A stretch of DNA of 64,000 bases, taken from assembly GCA_918026815.1 (NCBI GenBank), contig CAKJVC010000131.1:34775-98774 (forward strand), written 5' to 3'. The notes under the pieces were generated by a model. It was not told where the DNA came from, did no database searches, and was given only the letters and a program-made list of their open reading frames with translations. This document shows, in pieces, positions 54,996 to 64,000 of this stretch. Source of the DNA: Chalara sp. BL73. Lineage: Eukaryota > Ascomycota > Leotiomycetes > Helotiales. Numbering within the stretch: the first letter of the stretch is position 1; every line of letters starts with the position of its first letter. A program made the translations under genes and the position numbers.

Positions 54996-55799
54996 ATGTT
55001 GAATGCTATGATGACGCCGAAAACAAACAGCAACGTTCAACTTTTGACAACTCTTGTTGATTTCAACGATAGAGAAGCCAGTCAGTACCGCTTTCTGGTT
55101 GACGAGAAGCTGCCAAAGAATGACTGGACCTTTGCACCAGTATTGATTGCGATGCAGCCGCCCTTCCCTCCCAGTGATTGGAACGAGGGCCACATCTCTA
55201 ATGACGTGCTTACTGAACACCCGGTCTTTGCCCATACTACGAATAGTAACCTCTCTGGAATTAAAAACATCTTGCACCACACACAGATCGACCACTTGGA
55301 GCTAAAGAAAATCGGCCGTGTGCGTCAGAACATTTAAAAAGTCACACATCCACTCTTCAACTGTCCGCTACTCGTCACGTTTGCGGAGTTCCCTTGGCAG
55401 ATACCTTGTTTCGAAGCGGAAACAACCGCGTACATGTGGATCAATGGCAAAGGAATTGGTCCCAATTTTCTTGGCCACATCACGGCGGCCGGTAGAGTTC
55501 TCGGTTTCGTCTTAGAATGCATAGATGGCGCCAGGACGGCGGAATCTGGAGACCTTATGGCCCGCCAATGCATACTGGCGAAGTTACATTCTTTGGGAAA
55601 TAAGGATGGCGATATCAATAAATACAGCTTCCTTGTGCGAAACAGGAAGGCGGTCCTTATTAACTTTGAGATGGCGAAGAGGTCTAGTGAAAAGGAGGAG
55701 CTCGAATCAGAGCATGAACGCCTAGAACACTCATCGAGAGATCTTTCGCGCAGAGGCGGGGTAGGAAGTTCTAAAATGAGCGAGCATCTTTCTAGCTAA
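54996..55799 (+). pseudogene. Protein-kinase-like gene with in-frame stop
   Basis: A continuous frame interrupted once by TAA at 55335-55337. Before it: FRFLVDEK-like (YRFLVDEKLPKNDWTF), PPFPPSDWNEGHIS and IDHLELKKIGRVRQN. After it: KVTHPLFN, WINGKGIGPNFLGHITAAGR, RVLGFVLECIDG, LAKLHSLGNKDGDINKYSFL and KAVLINFEMAK. The HxDxxxxN-like catalytic loop (DGDINKYSFL) and NFE in place of DFG-like DFE place it with the phosphotransferase-like kinases common in fungi; both catalytic positions look altered. A point change TAT to TAA would explain the stop; homopolymer error would not. Confidence 0.65.
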
Positions 55800-56286
55800 C
55801 GCACATTGAAAACTAGGGAAAGAAGACAGGAATTGAATCATTATAATGAAACTAAAAATACCTCATTACTATTAGTATAATCAATTACATGCTGCTGGTC
55901 AGAGTGCTTTCACTAAAGAATCTATTGGCTGAAATGAAGCTTTAGTAATTATGATAGAAAGCATAGTTCTTAAGCGGCAACCTAAGAAGTCCGTTTATAG
56001 AAGGATCATAGAAACGAATGGTAAAAGATAGAGCAAATAATTCACAAGGCTCACTATTACAAAAAAAAAAAAAAAAAAAAACAACTGGAGGTTTTAGTAT
56101 GTTGATTGTTCTGAAAGGTGAAGATAAAGTTCAGATATATTCAGTTCGACTCCCGCTTCCTGTGTCCGGAGCTAGGTAACCTTTCCAATACTTGTTCAAA
56201 CCCGCCCAAAAGCACACGAAATACCCTGTAGGTGTATGACCTGAATCCATATCTGACTTCGTGAAATTTTATGGTAATTATAGTCT
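55800..56286. other. Spacer with a 21-nt poly-A tract
   Basis: Bases 56061-56081 are all A, about 260 bp after the kinase-like pseudogene. Rest AT-rich, no ORF. Confidence 0.5.
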
Positions 56287-56802
56287 GTGGCACATAGTTC
56301 CAAGATCCTTCCGTACATCTCTCAAACGTCGCTCTCCACGATATTTGCTAAGTACTGCTTCCTTCAATGTCACTGGCGAGGTGTCTTGCCCAATAGATTC
56401 ATCAAAGAGTCTCAGCCATCGGGTTATGGACAGTCAATTCGATTCCGAAAGCCTATGGATAACTGTCATGTGTCGAGCCTCACGGTTTCTGATTGCCGTA
56501 TTGCTTACAAAGATCTTCGCGGAATTATCAGAGAAATCGATATGCATTCGTGTATCCTTGATGTCGGTTTAAAGGGTAAGATTAGAGTAGCCAACTTGCA
56601 CAGTAGAGCGATATCTAAAGATGGCAAGATGACGATCGGCCTGCTGTTTGAGTTTATACCCTCGATCGGCGAATCTTTGCAAAGTCGCCAATGGAAGATG
56701 GCGTTAGAACATCATGCAAAGTGGAAGCAGCAAGCCACAGACATTGTCAAGGAGTTACATTCCCATGATATTGCGCGGGGCAATGCTCATCCTGGGGCCT
56801 GA
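56287..56802 (+). pseudogene. Second protein-kinase-like fragment
   Basis: An ORF of 171 codons containing KMTIGLLFEFIPSIGESLQS, HHAKWKQQATDIVKELHSHD and IARGNAHPGA. This corresponds to the hinge, helix and start of the catalytic loop of the kinase-like family, where (W/H)GD.(N/H)P is expected; here Gly-Asn replaces Gly-Asp and the protein stops two residues later. Probably truncated and inactive. Confidence 0.5.
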
Positions 56803-57373
56803 GCTGAGTAAGTACCGGATGCTCGACTTTGTCATTTTGCGACATATTCTGAGGCAGACTGTTCTAGTAACAGAGAACATCATTTGGGAATGAGGGATGA
56901 TCGAGATCTTGCGTAGTGACAAGGCGGAAGAGGATTTGTGGCCCGTACGCAGTAAGTGTAATCGCGAGAAGTGAACCTTATGATCTCGTAATTACTCAAC
57001 TGACAGTTGTACGGTTGTTTGACAGCCCGCAACTGACTTCCACCTTGCCACAAAGTTGCAGCAACTTGGTTCTACTTTCGTGCCCTGCCCCATTTTGTTG
57101 CTTGGCCATTTATTGGAAGGCTGAATTCCCAAGCCAAGGTGGCTCTATAGAACACAGTATTGGCTTATAAAGCACCATCAAGTGACACAAAGCGCCATGA
57201 CGTATGTTCAAGATCTGGTCCTCTCATGAAGAGGAACGCGCAGCGTAGGAGCTGCCTCTATATTCCAACGGGCCTAAATACTCTTATTAGTCCATCCCGT
57301 CAACGGCGGTTCCTACCCGACTAAGACACATTAGAGCAGATTACACCCCAAGTCCCTTTTCCCAATTTTTTTG

Positions 57374-57877
57374 TTAAGCTTTGTCACCACCACAGAGCTC
57401 GATCTCCGGCAGGCAGACAGTGTCTAATCTTCTAAAGTAACGGATTAGTAAGGCCTGCTGCTGCATTAATGGGACCGGATATGTATAGTAGTCGGGAAGA
57501 AGGGATCGCTGCATGCACACTTCTTTGGTAAACGATCTCTCCTCAACCAAAACCCAGTACTGGAAAAACGAGCCGAAGTATCGAGCCAAGTTTCTTGTGA
57601 CGCTCGGCATTGATTGGTTCTCAGCTGGCCACTGTGGATCCGCTTCGTAGATAACACTGAGGCTCGGTATACTGTTTCTCAGTCTTCGTGATTTTAGGCT
57701 GCTATCTATTCTACCCATCGCTGATAGCCGTATAGGTCTCGCACATTCCATATCCGCCGGGACACCTCTAAGCAACCCAATCAAGAAATAACATAAAGCT
57801 TCACTTCCATTCAGAGGCCAGGTTGATACAATCTCCCCAGAGCAAAGCAGATCTGCCGAATGGACACGACGATCCAT
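57374..57877 (-). CDS. Hypothetical protein, 167 residues
   Basis: A single ORF, ATG at 57877 to TAA at 57374. Not recognised. It has a Leu-rich N-terminus and several aromatic residues (RNLARYFGSFFQYWVLVEER). Its coding status rests only on length; a piece of a spliced or decayed gene is equally possible. Confidence 0.3.
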   Translation of the reverse strand: MDRRVHSADLLCSGEIVSTWPLNGSEALCYFLIGLLRGVPADMECARPIRLSAMGRIDSSLKSRRLRNSIPSLSVIYEADPQWPAENQSMPSVTRNLARYFGSFFQYWVLVEERSFTKEVCMQRSLLPDYYTYPVPLMQQQALLIRYFRRLDTVCLPEIELCGGDKA

Positions 57878-57884
57878 ACTTCAC

Positions 57885-58100
57885 TGTAGCCTAGCAGCTC
57901 AGCTGCGTTTTTCGTACGACACTACCATTCTAGCAGCGTTGATTTATGTCGGAAGGTTTATTAGCTATCATGAGCAGAAGAAAGAGCTACTGGGGGCTTT
58001 GCAGACACTGGTCAAAGAAAGTGGGTAGCAGATGGGAGAGATTGTCGATGAGATGGTGGAATATTGGAGGATGGCCAGTGGGTTCCAGGTTACGCAATAA
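57885..58100 (+). pseudogene. Decayed coding fragment, unknown
   Basis: A 71-codon sense stretch (FSYDTTILAALIYVGRFISY, EQKKELLGALQTLVKES, EIVDEMVEYWRMASGFQ) with one in-frame TAG near 58025 and TAA at 58098. Not recognised. Confidence 0.35.
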
Positions 58101-58394
58101 GCTTAATGGACAGTTTCCACCGACTTAAATGGGATTAAAAATACTAAATAGCAAAATTGTGTGCTTGAATCCTTTCCCCCGTAACCTGCTACACCCAATG
58201 TGAATAAGTAGAGTGGAAGAAGAGCATAATAAGCCTTCCAACATAGAAAGACCAATGAGGAAACTATACACCACTCAACAGTCACTCAACAGTTGATTAC
58301 CTTTTTCATGAATTTTCATCTTTATCCAAAAAGTGTCTGCATCCAAGCATATTTTCATTCACATGTTTCGCGAGACTATACTCTCTTATTTCTC

Positions 58395-60032
58395 TCACAA
58401 CCTCTCAATCTGCGCATCACCTCCCTTCTCAAATCCTTCCATTGCCGCCGCAGCCGCGGCCGGGTCCTCCAATGCATGCGGGACAACCTGGTCACCAAAC
58501 AGCGTGTCCATCTGCTCCAGCGTCCTACCCTTGGTCTCCGGGTAGAAGAAAGCATAACACAGCGCCGCGCCGATATTAAACACGAAGAAGGCATAGAAAT
58601 ACCTAAACCCGACGGCTTCGAGCGCAATAGGGGAAATCTGACCGATTATCAAACCCAACGACCAATTTGTAAGTGTCGAAATGGAGTTTCCCCGCGCGCG
58701 GATCTCGACAGGGAAGATTTCCGCTGGGTAGACCCAGGAGATGACGCCGGTGAAGGTGAAGAAAAAGGGGTTGAACACGAAATTCATTGCGACCATGGCG
58801 CGGAGAGCGTTAGAATTGGGTTGTTGTCTGCCATCATTTGTGACATAGTATTGACTGAGCACGGCGTTGACGACGAGCGCGCAGCCCATGCCGGCGGCGG
58901 AGAAGATCATTAGTTTTATGCGCCCGAGACGCTCGAGGAAGTAGAGCGCCAGGGAGCATTCGACTACTGAGAGAGCGCCGGAGAGACCGATGATTAGGAG
59001 GGAGTCTCGCGTGTCGAACCCAAGGAGCTTGTAAATTGAGACACCGTAGTAGTTGATGACGTTGATGCCGGATAATTGGCCAAAAGCCTGGATTCCACAG
59101 CCAAGGAGAAGTCTTTTCCTCCACGATGGCCGTGAAATGAGACCTTTCCAAGAACGAACTGCGACCGTCTTTTCGGCAACAATGGTATCATGGATTTCGC
59201 GATATTCCAGTTCTAAGTATTCATCATTATTTCCATTTCCGTGGAGCCTTCGAAGTGCCTCGCGTGCTTCATCGTAGCGATCTTTTCTCCATAAGCCATC
59301 GAGGTGATTCTTGGAGAAACCAGATGCCAAAACATAGCCCCAAACTCGGAATAACCTGAACGGCAAGTGGAAAACGCCCTAGTGGGTGTAAGTAGTGAAG
59401 GGACACGAAGCAGGAGTGTGTTACATTGAAACGAGGTGTTGTTATAATTGCACCCATAGCCAATCCATTGGGCAAATAGGAAGCCCCAGCTCAACATCCA
59501 CTGCAAGAGTCCACTCAAAGCTCCTCGATAGGCGGCTTCAGCAATTTCTGACTAGGGATACGTGTCAGCAGACGCCAGATAAAGTGCAGGACTAGGTGGC
59601 TCACGCAATACATAGGAACAACAGCAGTAAGAATGCCAACCGAAATACCAGCAATGACTCGGCCGGCTATGATCATTGGCACAGTAGCGGCACCAGCCTG
59701 GAGAGAGCATCCGATAGTAGATATGACTCCTCCAATGAAAATTGACCTCTTACGTCCTAAACTATCGGCGAGCCACGAACAAGACAAAGAGCCTATGATG
59801 GCACCACCTGTAAATCCTGACACAATACCACCTGTGGTTGCAGCATCAGGAGCGCCGAAGTATTCGATGAATTTTGGTTGTCCAATAGTTGATGTGATGA
59901 TGCCACTGTCGTAGCCGAAGAGGAATCCTATGGAAGGCAAGTCAGCACATGGGAAAAGTAGAGTCCATTGGAATATCACATACCTCCAATACTTAGGAAG
60001 ATTCCAGATCCAATTGTCACTGCTTTCCCCAT
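58395..60032 (-). CDS. MFS sugar transporter, one frameshift
   Basis: Major facilitator superfamily hexose-type permease, about 505 residues if the frame is repaired. Exons 59984-60032, 59605-59927, 59425-59551 and 58395-59378. Family motifs: GFLFGYDSGIITSTIG, the loop 2-3 motif WLADSLGRKRS, GRVIAGISVGILTAVVPMY, ESPRWLMEK, GIQAFGQLSGINVINYY, PAEIFPVEIRARGNS and FYPETKGRTLEQMD. Twelve helices fit. The frame breaks at TTTT 59283-59286 (AAAA in the gene) after WLME; two more A (or one fewer) restore the frame. The N-terminal ATG is followed by a 56-nt intron. Substrate cannot be told from sequence. Confidence 0.9.
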
Positions 60033-61400
60033 GGCAATGTTCTTTCGCGATCAGAACGTGGTAGTTGATACACCGTACTATAAAGTATCCAATGCGCAAG
60101 GCGAAGATGTTGTGATGTGTCCAGGATTGCAGAATAATTGAGAAGAGGACGCGGGCGAAGATATAGAAAATGGGAAACAGGGGCTGCTTCTCGGAAAGCT
60201 AGACGACGCATATGGATTCTTCAATTCTACCAGCTAGATGGAGAATCTCCAGGGGTGGTGAAAACCCCATGCGCTTCAAATTGCCACTTTCGACCGACAA
60301 TGCGGCCGTGGATCTGTGGGGTCGAGCATCCGCATTGAACCATGTTCTGCGCCACAGTTTCGGGCGGAACAATGTAAGAAATAGAGTTTGGCTTAGCTGT
60401 CCAAATAGGGCAATTCGAGCCACCGCATTCTTTCTCGGGACTTCTCCAAAATGGTAATGGCAATTACTCCCAAATATAAAAATTCGACAGCTTCATCACA
60501 GAATACACACTTGGGAGAGCTTCAAGCCAGCCCCCAGATCGCCTAATGATTTCAAGTTGGGTATCATTCAATAAATAGAGGAGTTGAGCTGCTTCCTCGG
60601 ATCTCGTCATCCTCATCGTCCAGAATATATGTCGGCGGGAATATAAGGTCGTTAATCCATTTTGCGAGAATGGCCAGCATAGCACAATGCGCATTCTCTT
60701 CGCTACTGGGGTATTAGACCGCGGAAGGGAAGATGGCCTAGTGAGTCCCAGGACACGCTATTGTTCTAGGACGGGCGTAACGTTCTTGATAGCCTTAGGC
60801 CTAGGTAGCTGGGCCTAGGACTAGACACCGGCTCGAGGATGTTACAATAATAACAAGATAAACTATATTGCTAAACTATAATGAAGTATTTGAGCACGAC
60901 GCTCCTAAGCTAAGAACTAAGCTACTTATATACTATGTAATTGTTGGAGTCCCGGGCCTAGGAGTTCAGATGGACTACTTAGACTCCATCTGACTCCATC
61001 ACGTGATGACACCGAAGCCTGGGTCGTCCTAACCGGGTTACATAATACTCTGTAGATAGATTCTAATCTAGTTCTTCAATCAATTGCATATATCCTATTT
61101 AACACTATTACCTCTTTAATGCAAGGCCTAATAATAGGTTTGACGATAGGCCTACGAGTCCCACCACTTAAAAATCATGGATTCCACCACTTACCACCAA
61201 AGCTTAATTTAGGCTTGTGGATTCGTTAGTTAAAAGCAGTTCAACCAGCCGAATGTAATTAACTATACTAATGGTAATAAGTTATTTTTGGTTTTAATAT
61301 AATAATTCAATTTCCTGTTTCCATTGCGAGCTTTTATATGTGCATCATTTAGGAAAGTGCTCGCTTACTCCAGGAATTCCCACCCTGCTCTCTGCGCGAA
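60033..61400. other. Intergenic with possible LTR-like remnant
   Basis: Bases about 60,740-61,170 are rich in short repeated CCTAGG/GGCCTA words, with TGTTACAATAATAACA at about 60839 and TGTTGGAGTCCCGGGCC near 60943. This resembles the terminal repeat of a degraded retroelement, but no paired copy or coding part is seen. Confidence 0.3.
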
Positions 61401-61403
61401 GGA

Positions 61404-61595
61404 TCACTCAATGAGTGTTCCAAGCGGCGTCTTCGCTGTCCCAAAGTCAATAAGGAACGCCTCCGAGTTTTGCACAAGGAAGTTATATTTGTCAATATCG
61501 CCATGCTTATCGTTAACAAACGGCCAGCACTCTATGCTAAGGAAAAGATGTTTCCGTTCTAGAGGTTGGGAAGAACATAGACTTGGAGGACGCAA
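61404..61595 (-). pseudogene. Third protein-kinase-like fragment
   Basis: A short frame with HGDIDKYNFLVQNSEAFLID followed by FGTAKTPLG. It is the catalytic loop (HGDxxxxNF) and DFG region of the same kinase-like family as 54996, with the catalytic residues kept. No N-lobe is present, so it is a fragment. Confidence 0.5.
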
Positions 61596-61989
61596 TCAAT
61601 GAAGTACTCCATATGGATACGCTAGCTTCTGCTGTATTTGAAAGATATTTGCTTGAGAAGTCAATGCCGAATAGCTCCAGAACGGAACCACAATCTCACC
61701 CTAAAAGCAAATCACAAAATGTTTAGGCTCTCATTTCGGGTCTTCTTAACTTGAGGATCGTTTCATTCTTCGTATACAATCTACCAGCACAGAGGGCTGT
61801 GAAGCAGGAGCCATTATAGACAAGCTTGGTTCCATATGTTTGAAATACAATAAACATTCCATGAAAGATAAGAAGACGGAGGTCAGATGGCCTGGCGAGC
61901 ATAGCCCCCACAAACCTAGCACAAACGCTTCCTTCACACAATAATGTATTGCGTTAGTGCCAATGATATCCCGAGTTTGATGCCCGTTA

Positions 61990-62370
61990 TGCCACTATAG
62001 CCTAGGTAGCAGGAAAGTGCTGCATTGACGTTACAGGCAGTATGCTTCGAAGCGAGGGCAGGACGACCTCGGTGATCCACAGAGCGTGCTGGCCCTTGGT
62101 GGGAAAATTCTCCTCAGGAAATGGCATAGAGAGAAATGGGATATATATCTCGAGGTCCTGGGCATAGATCGCCTCCCTGAGCCAGATATAGTGGCACAAG
62201 TGGAGACGTAGGCCATGGAACCACACGTGAGTTGGCGTATTAAGATTCCGGTTCAATCGAGGGTAGTATGAGAACAGGAATCCTCGAAATGCCTCTAGTT
62301 ATGACACTTCTGCAATGACTGCATCGACGTCAAACCGTATTGCGATCTCTGGATCGGGCTTGTGGGACTT
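61990..62370 (-). pseudogene. Decayed fragment of an unidentified fungal protein
   Basis: Sense stretch from PKSHKPDPEIAIRFDVDAVI, a TAA after AEVS, then LEAFRGFLFSYYPRLNRNLN, THVWFHGLRLHLCHYIWLRE and PTKGQHALWITEVVLPSLRS. The pattern looks like a real protein family, not random codons, but I cannot name it. No start codon. Confidence 0.4.
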
Positions 62371-62435
62371 AGGCATATTTAGCTTCAGTCAAGCGAGGTT
62401 TACGAAGCAGCGACTTCATTCCCAACCCCGCGGCA

Positions 62436-64000
62436 TTACCCAAGCGTGACAAGCCTCGACTCCGGACCCGCTCTCATCCAATCAGCCTCAGAAACCGCAA
62501 ACATTCCTCGGCGGCGAGCAACCTTGCGTTTTCTATCCCACACCACCAATAATACATGAAGAAGATACCAAAGGTCATTGGTGCCAAGAGATGACGCGAG
62601 CTCAACCCTCTTCAGATCCTTCAACGAGCGAGGAGATTCCGCAATAACCACGAAATTGCATTTCCGCGTGCCCCTACGCAACAGACGGTAATCTCCACTA
62701 AGTCCGTACATTTTTCCAATGGAGGCACCGCTTTTGTCGAGGATGGCATACTCCCAGATATCAGGCACAAGATAACCCCAGGAGGACACAATGGGAATTC
62801 CTCCCAAGGAACGAAGGGTGAGGGTTGCGCAGCTGGTAATGGTGCAAATGCGGCCGGAGTCTTTAAAGTCTGGGGTGCATTTTCCGGAGGTGAGAGACGT
62901 TTGAGTTTTCCACGCAGGGGGGACAAAGAACGGTCGTATACTGGCTGTAACGGTCGTTCGAGAGACCACAGCCGACCTGCGATATCTACCTTGCACCAAT
63001 CCAACAATGCGTTTCGGTGACCATCCGACTTTGGAGGTCCAAAAATCCTATCTTCATGTTCTGACGGTGACATGTTGTAAACACCTGGCCAAGCCATCCA
63101 CGACCAAGATGGAATATCAATGTACCAAGTGTCTCCTGATTTCTCATACATTGGCAGTTTGCATTGACGTCTTCGATGGAACGGCTTTTCTTCCCTCCAC
63201 AATAAGAAATATTCAAATCTGGACTGTAGGAGCCCCCAGTGGAACATGTCCCCTCAAGGGAAGAGAGTCGGCGAAACACTCCGTGAAGTGCATTTGCAAT
63301 GTCGTATTCGTGAGTAGGATTGAATCTCCGGTTCGTGTACTGTGAGATGATTTGGTTGAAGGGCGTAAAGGTATTATAGTGGTAATCGGAGGGTCCACTT
63401 CGAGTTTGAGCAGACCAAGGGGCCAATGGTCAAGTCCAGTTCCATCCTTAGTAGCAGTAAAGTCACCACGTGGTTCGCCAACTGTCCCCTCATCCCAGAA
63501 GTCGCTTTCGCATTGCCAGTAGACACGATCCTTCAAAAGGAATATCTTTCTCCTGGATAAGAGATATTCTTGAAATGTCCAACCCCGTTGCATCCAGGTA
63601 CTATCTTGAAAGACTGTGCGATGGGATGATCTATGGAAGCGGGAAATCAAGCTAAGGTTCTCTGTGACTCGACAACCTTTTACTGAACGGGGATTGACCG
63701 GTCCGTGATATCGTGGAAGTGTAGCGTCCGAAGATGACCCACTCCCGGCAACGATGGTGAACGCTGCGTTGGCGTAGATAACGTCCATCTGGGGGATTTG
63801 TATTGCAAGATCAGCAGCATTGTCCTGATTACACAAAGACAATCGACCCAAAGATACGTCTCACCAAGGTTATCAATCAATGACATAGCCTCCCTAATGG
63901 TGATAGGCAACTTAGCCTGAAGAAGAGAGTCTTCTTTCTGCAATGACTGAATTGTAGAATCGCGCATTCTCATATTGGCAGGCTCCCTGGAAAGCCAATT
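62436..64000 (-). CDS. HET-domain protein, partial at the window edge, several frameshifts
   Basis: Heterokaryon-incompatibility family protein, involved in nonself recognition between fungal strains. The 5' end lies beyond base 64000. HET blocks: LPITIREAMSLIDNLGETYL-WVDCLC, then IPQMDVIYANAAFTIVAGSG, WMQRGWTFQEYLLSRRKIFL and YDIANALHGVFRRLS, PSWSWMAWPG; the C-terminal part ends at TAG/TGA 62436. Frame changes occur near 63829 (one base missing after WVDCLC), near 63390-63420, at CCCC 63250-63253 (one more G restores LEGDMFHWG) and near 62870. Some fit homopolymer undercalls; true decay is possible. Confidence 0.75.

Noticed and set aside
56061..56081. Poly-A tract as the tail of a retroposed gene
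   Set aside because: It lies 260 bp past the kinase-like pseudogene, with no target duplication seen and no evidence that an intron was lost.
58293..58913. Plus-strand ORF of 206 codons
   Set aside because: Antisense shadow of the sugar transporter C-terminus.
60839..61170. Complete LTR retrotransposon
   Set aside because: Only LTR-like words are present; no paired repeat, primer-binding site or polymerase coding sequence.

Overview
The window joins two genomes of one filamentous ascomycete (Pezizomycotina, probably Leotiomycetes). Bases 1 to about 27,438 are mitochondrial DNA: AT-rich, TGA read as Trp (trnW has anticodon TCA, and TGA occurs at conserved Trp positions of cox1, cox2, cob and nad genes), with all recognised genes on the + strand. 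From about 27,439 to the end is nuclear DNA with more balanced base composition, short GT..AG introns and genes on both strands. The junction cuts cob in half on one side and a MED12/SRB8-like first exon on the other.

Mitochondrial part. Bases 1-5,900 hold six unrecognised accessory ORFs, most with a membrane segment; one is a 737-codon low-complexity protein with a Ser/Arg/His-rich tail. A LAGLIDADG endonuclease ORF (6,248-7,102) lies between two near-identical trnG genes. Then come trnN, trnR, trnV, nad2-nad3 (abutting), an uncharacterised orf194, trnK, nad6, trnW-I-S-P, and rnl with a group I intron carrying rps3. After rnl follow trnT-E, atp9, trnM-M-L, a GIY-YIG ORF, trnA-F-L-Q-H-M, a second GIY-YIG ORF broken by homopolymer indels, trnR, cox2, an intronless cox1, trnC and truncated cob. 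This order is close to the common Pezizomycotina arrangement (K..WISP-rnl-TE(V)MMLAFLQHM), with accessory ORFs added next to tRNA genes.

The most unusual structure is a small covarying hairpin (5-bp stem, usually a 6-nt loop, then TTTTA) found 25-31 nt before the ATG of eight accessory or homing-endonuclease ORFs and absent before nad6, atp9, cox2 and cob. Five of the same ORFs end in a near-perfect inverted repeat that overlaps or follows the stop codon. Together these look like a shared expression or mobility cassette for accessory mitochondrial genes.

Nuclear part. Recognisable genes are: the MED12 N-terminal exon (minus), an Asterix/PAT-complex subunit (plus), SAICAR synthetase ADE1 (minus), a short Cys-rich secreted peptide (plus), three fungal rhodopsin-family (PTH11-like) 7TM proteins at 39.2-47.2 kb, a secreted protein resembling jacalin plus aerolysin-type beta-pore proteins (minus), an F-box protein (plus), a sugar transporter (minus) and a HET-domain protein running off the right edge (minus). 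Among them are decayed gene pieces: DUF6594-like, protein-kinase-like, HET and unidentified fragments.

Single-base losses in short homopolymers break reading frames in cob, cox2, rps3, a GIY-YIG gene, ADE1, Asterix, the transporter and the HET gene. Nearly all are repaired by lengthening a run by one or two bases, so they look like homopolymer undercalls in the assembly, on both sides of the junction, rather than gene decay.
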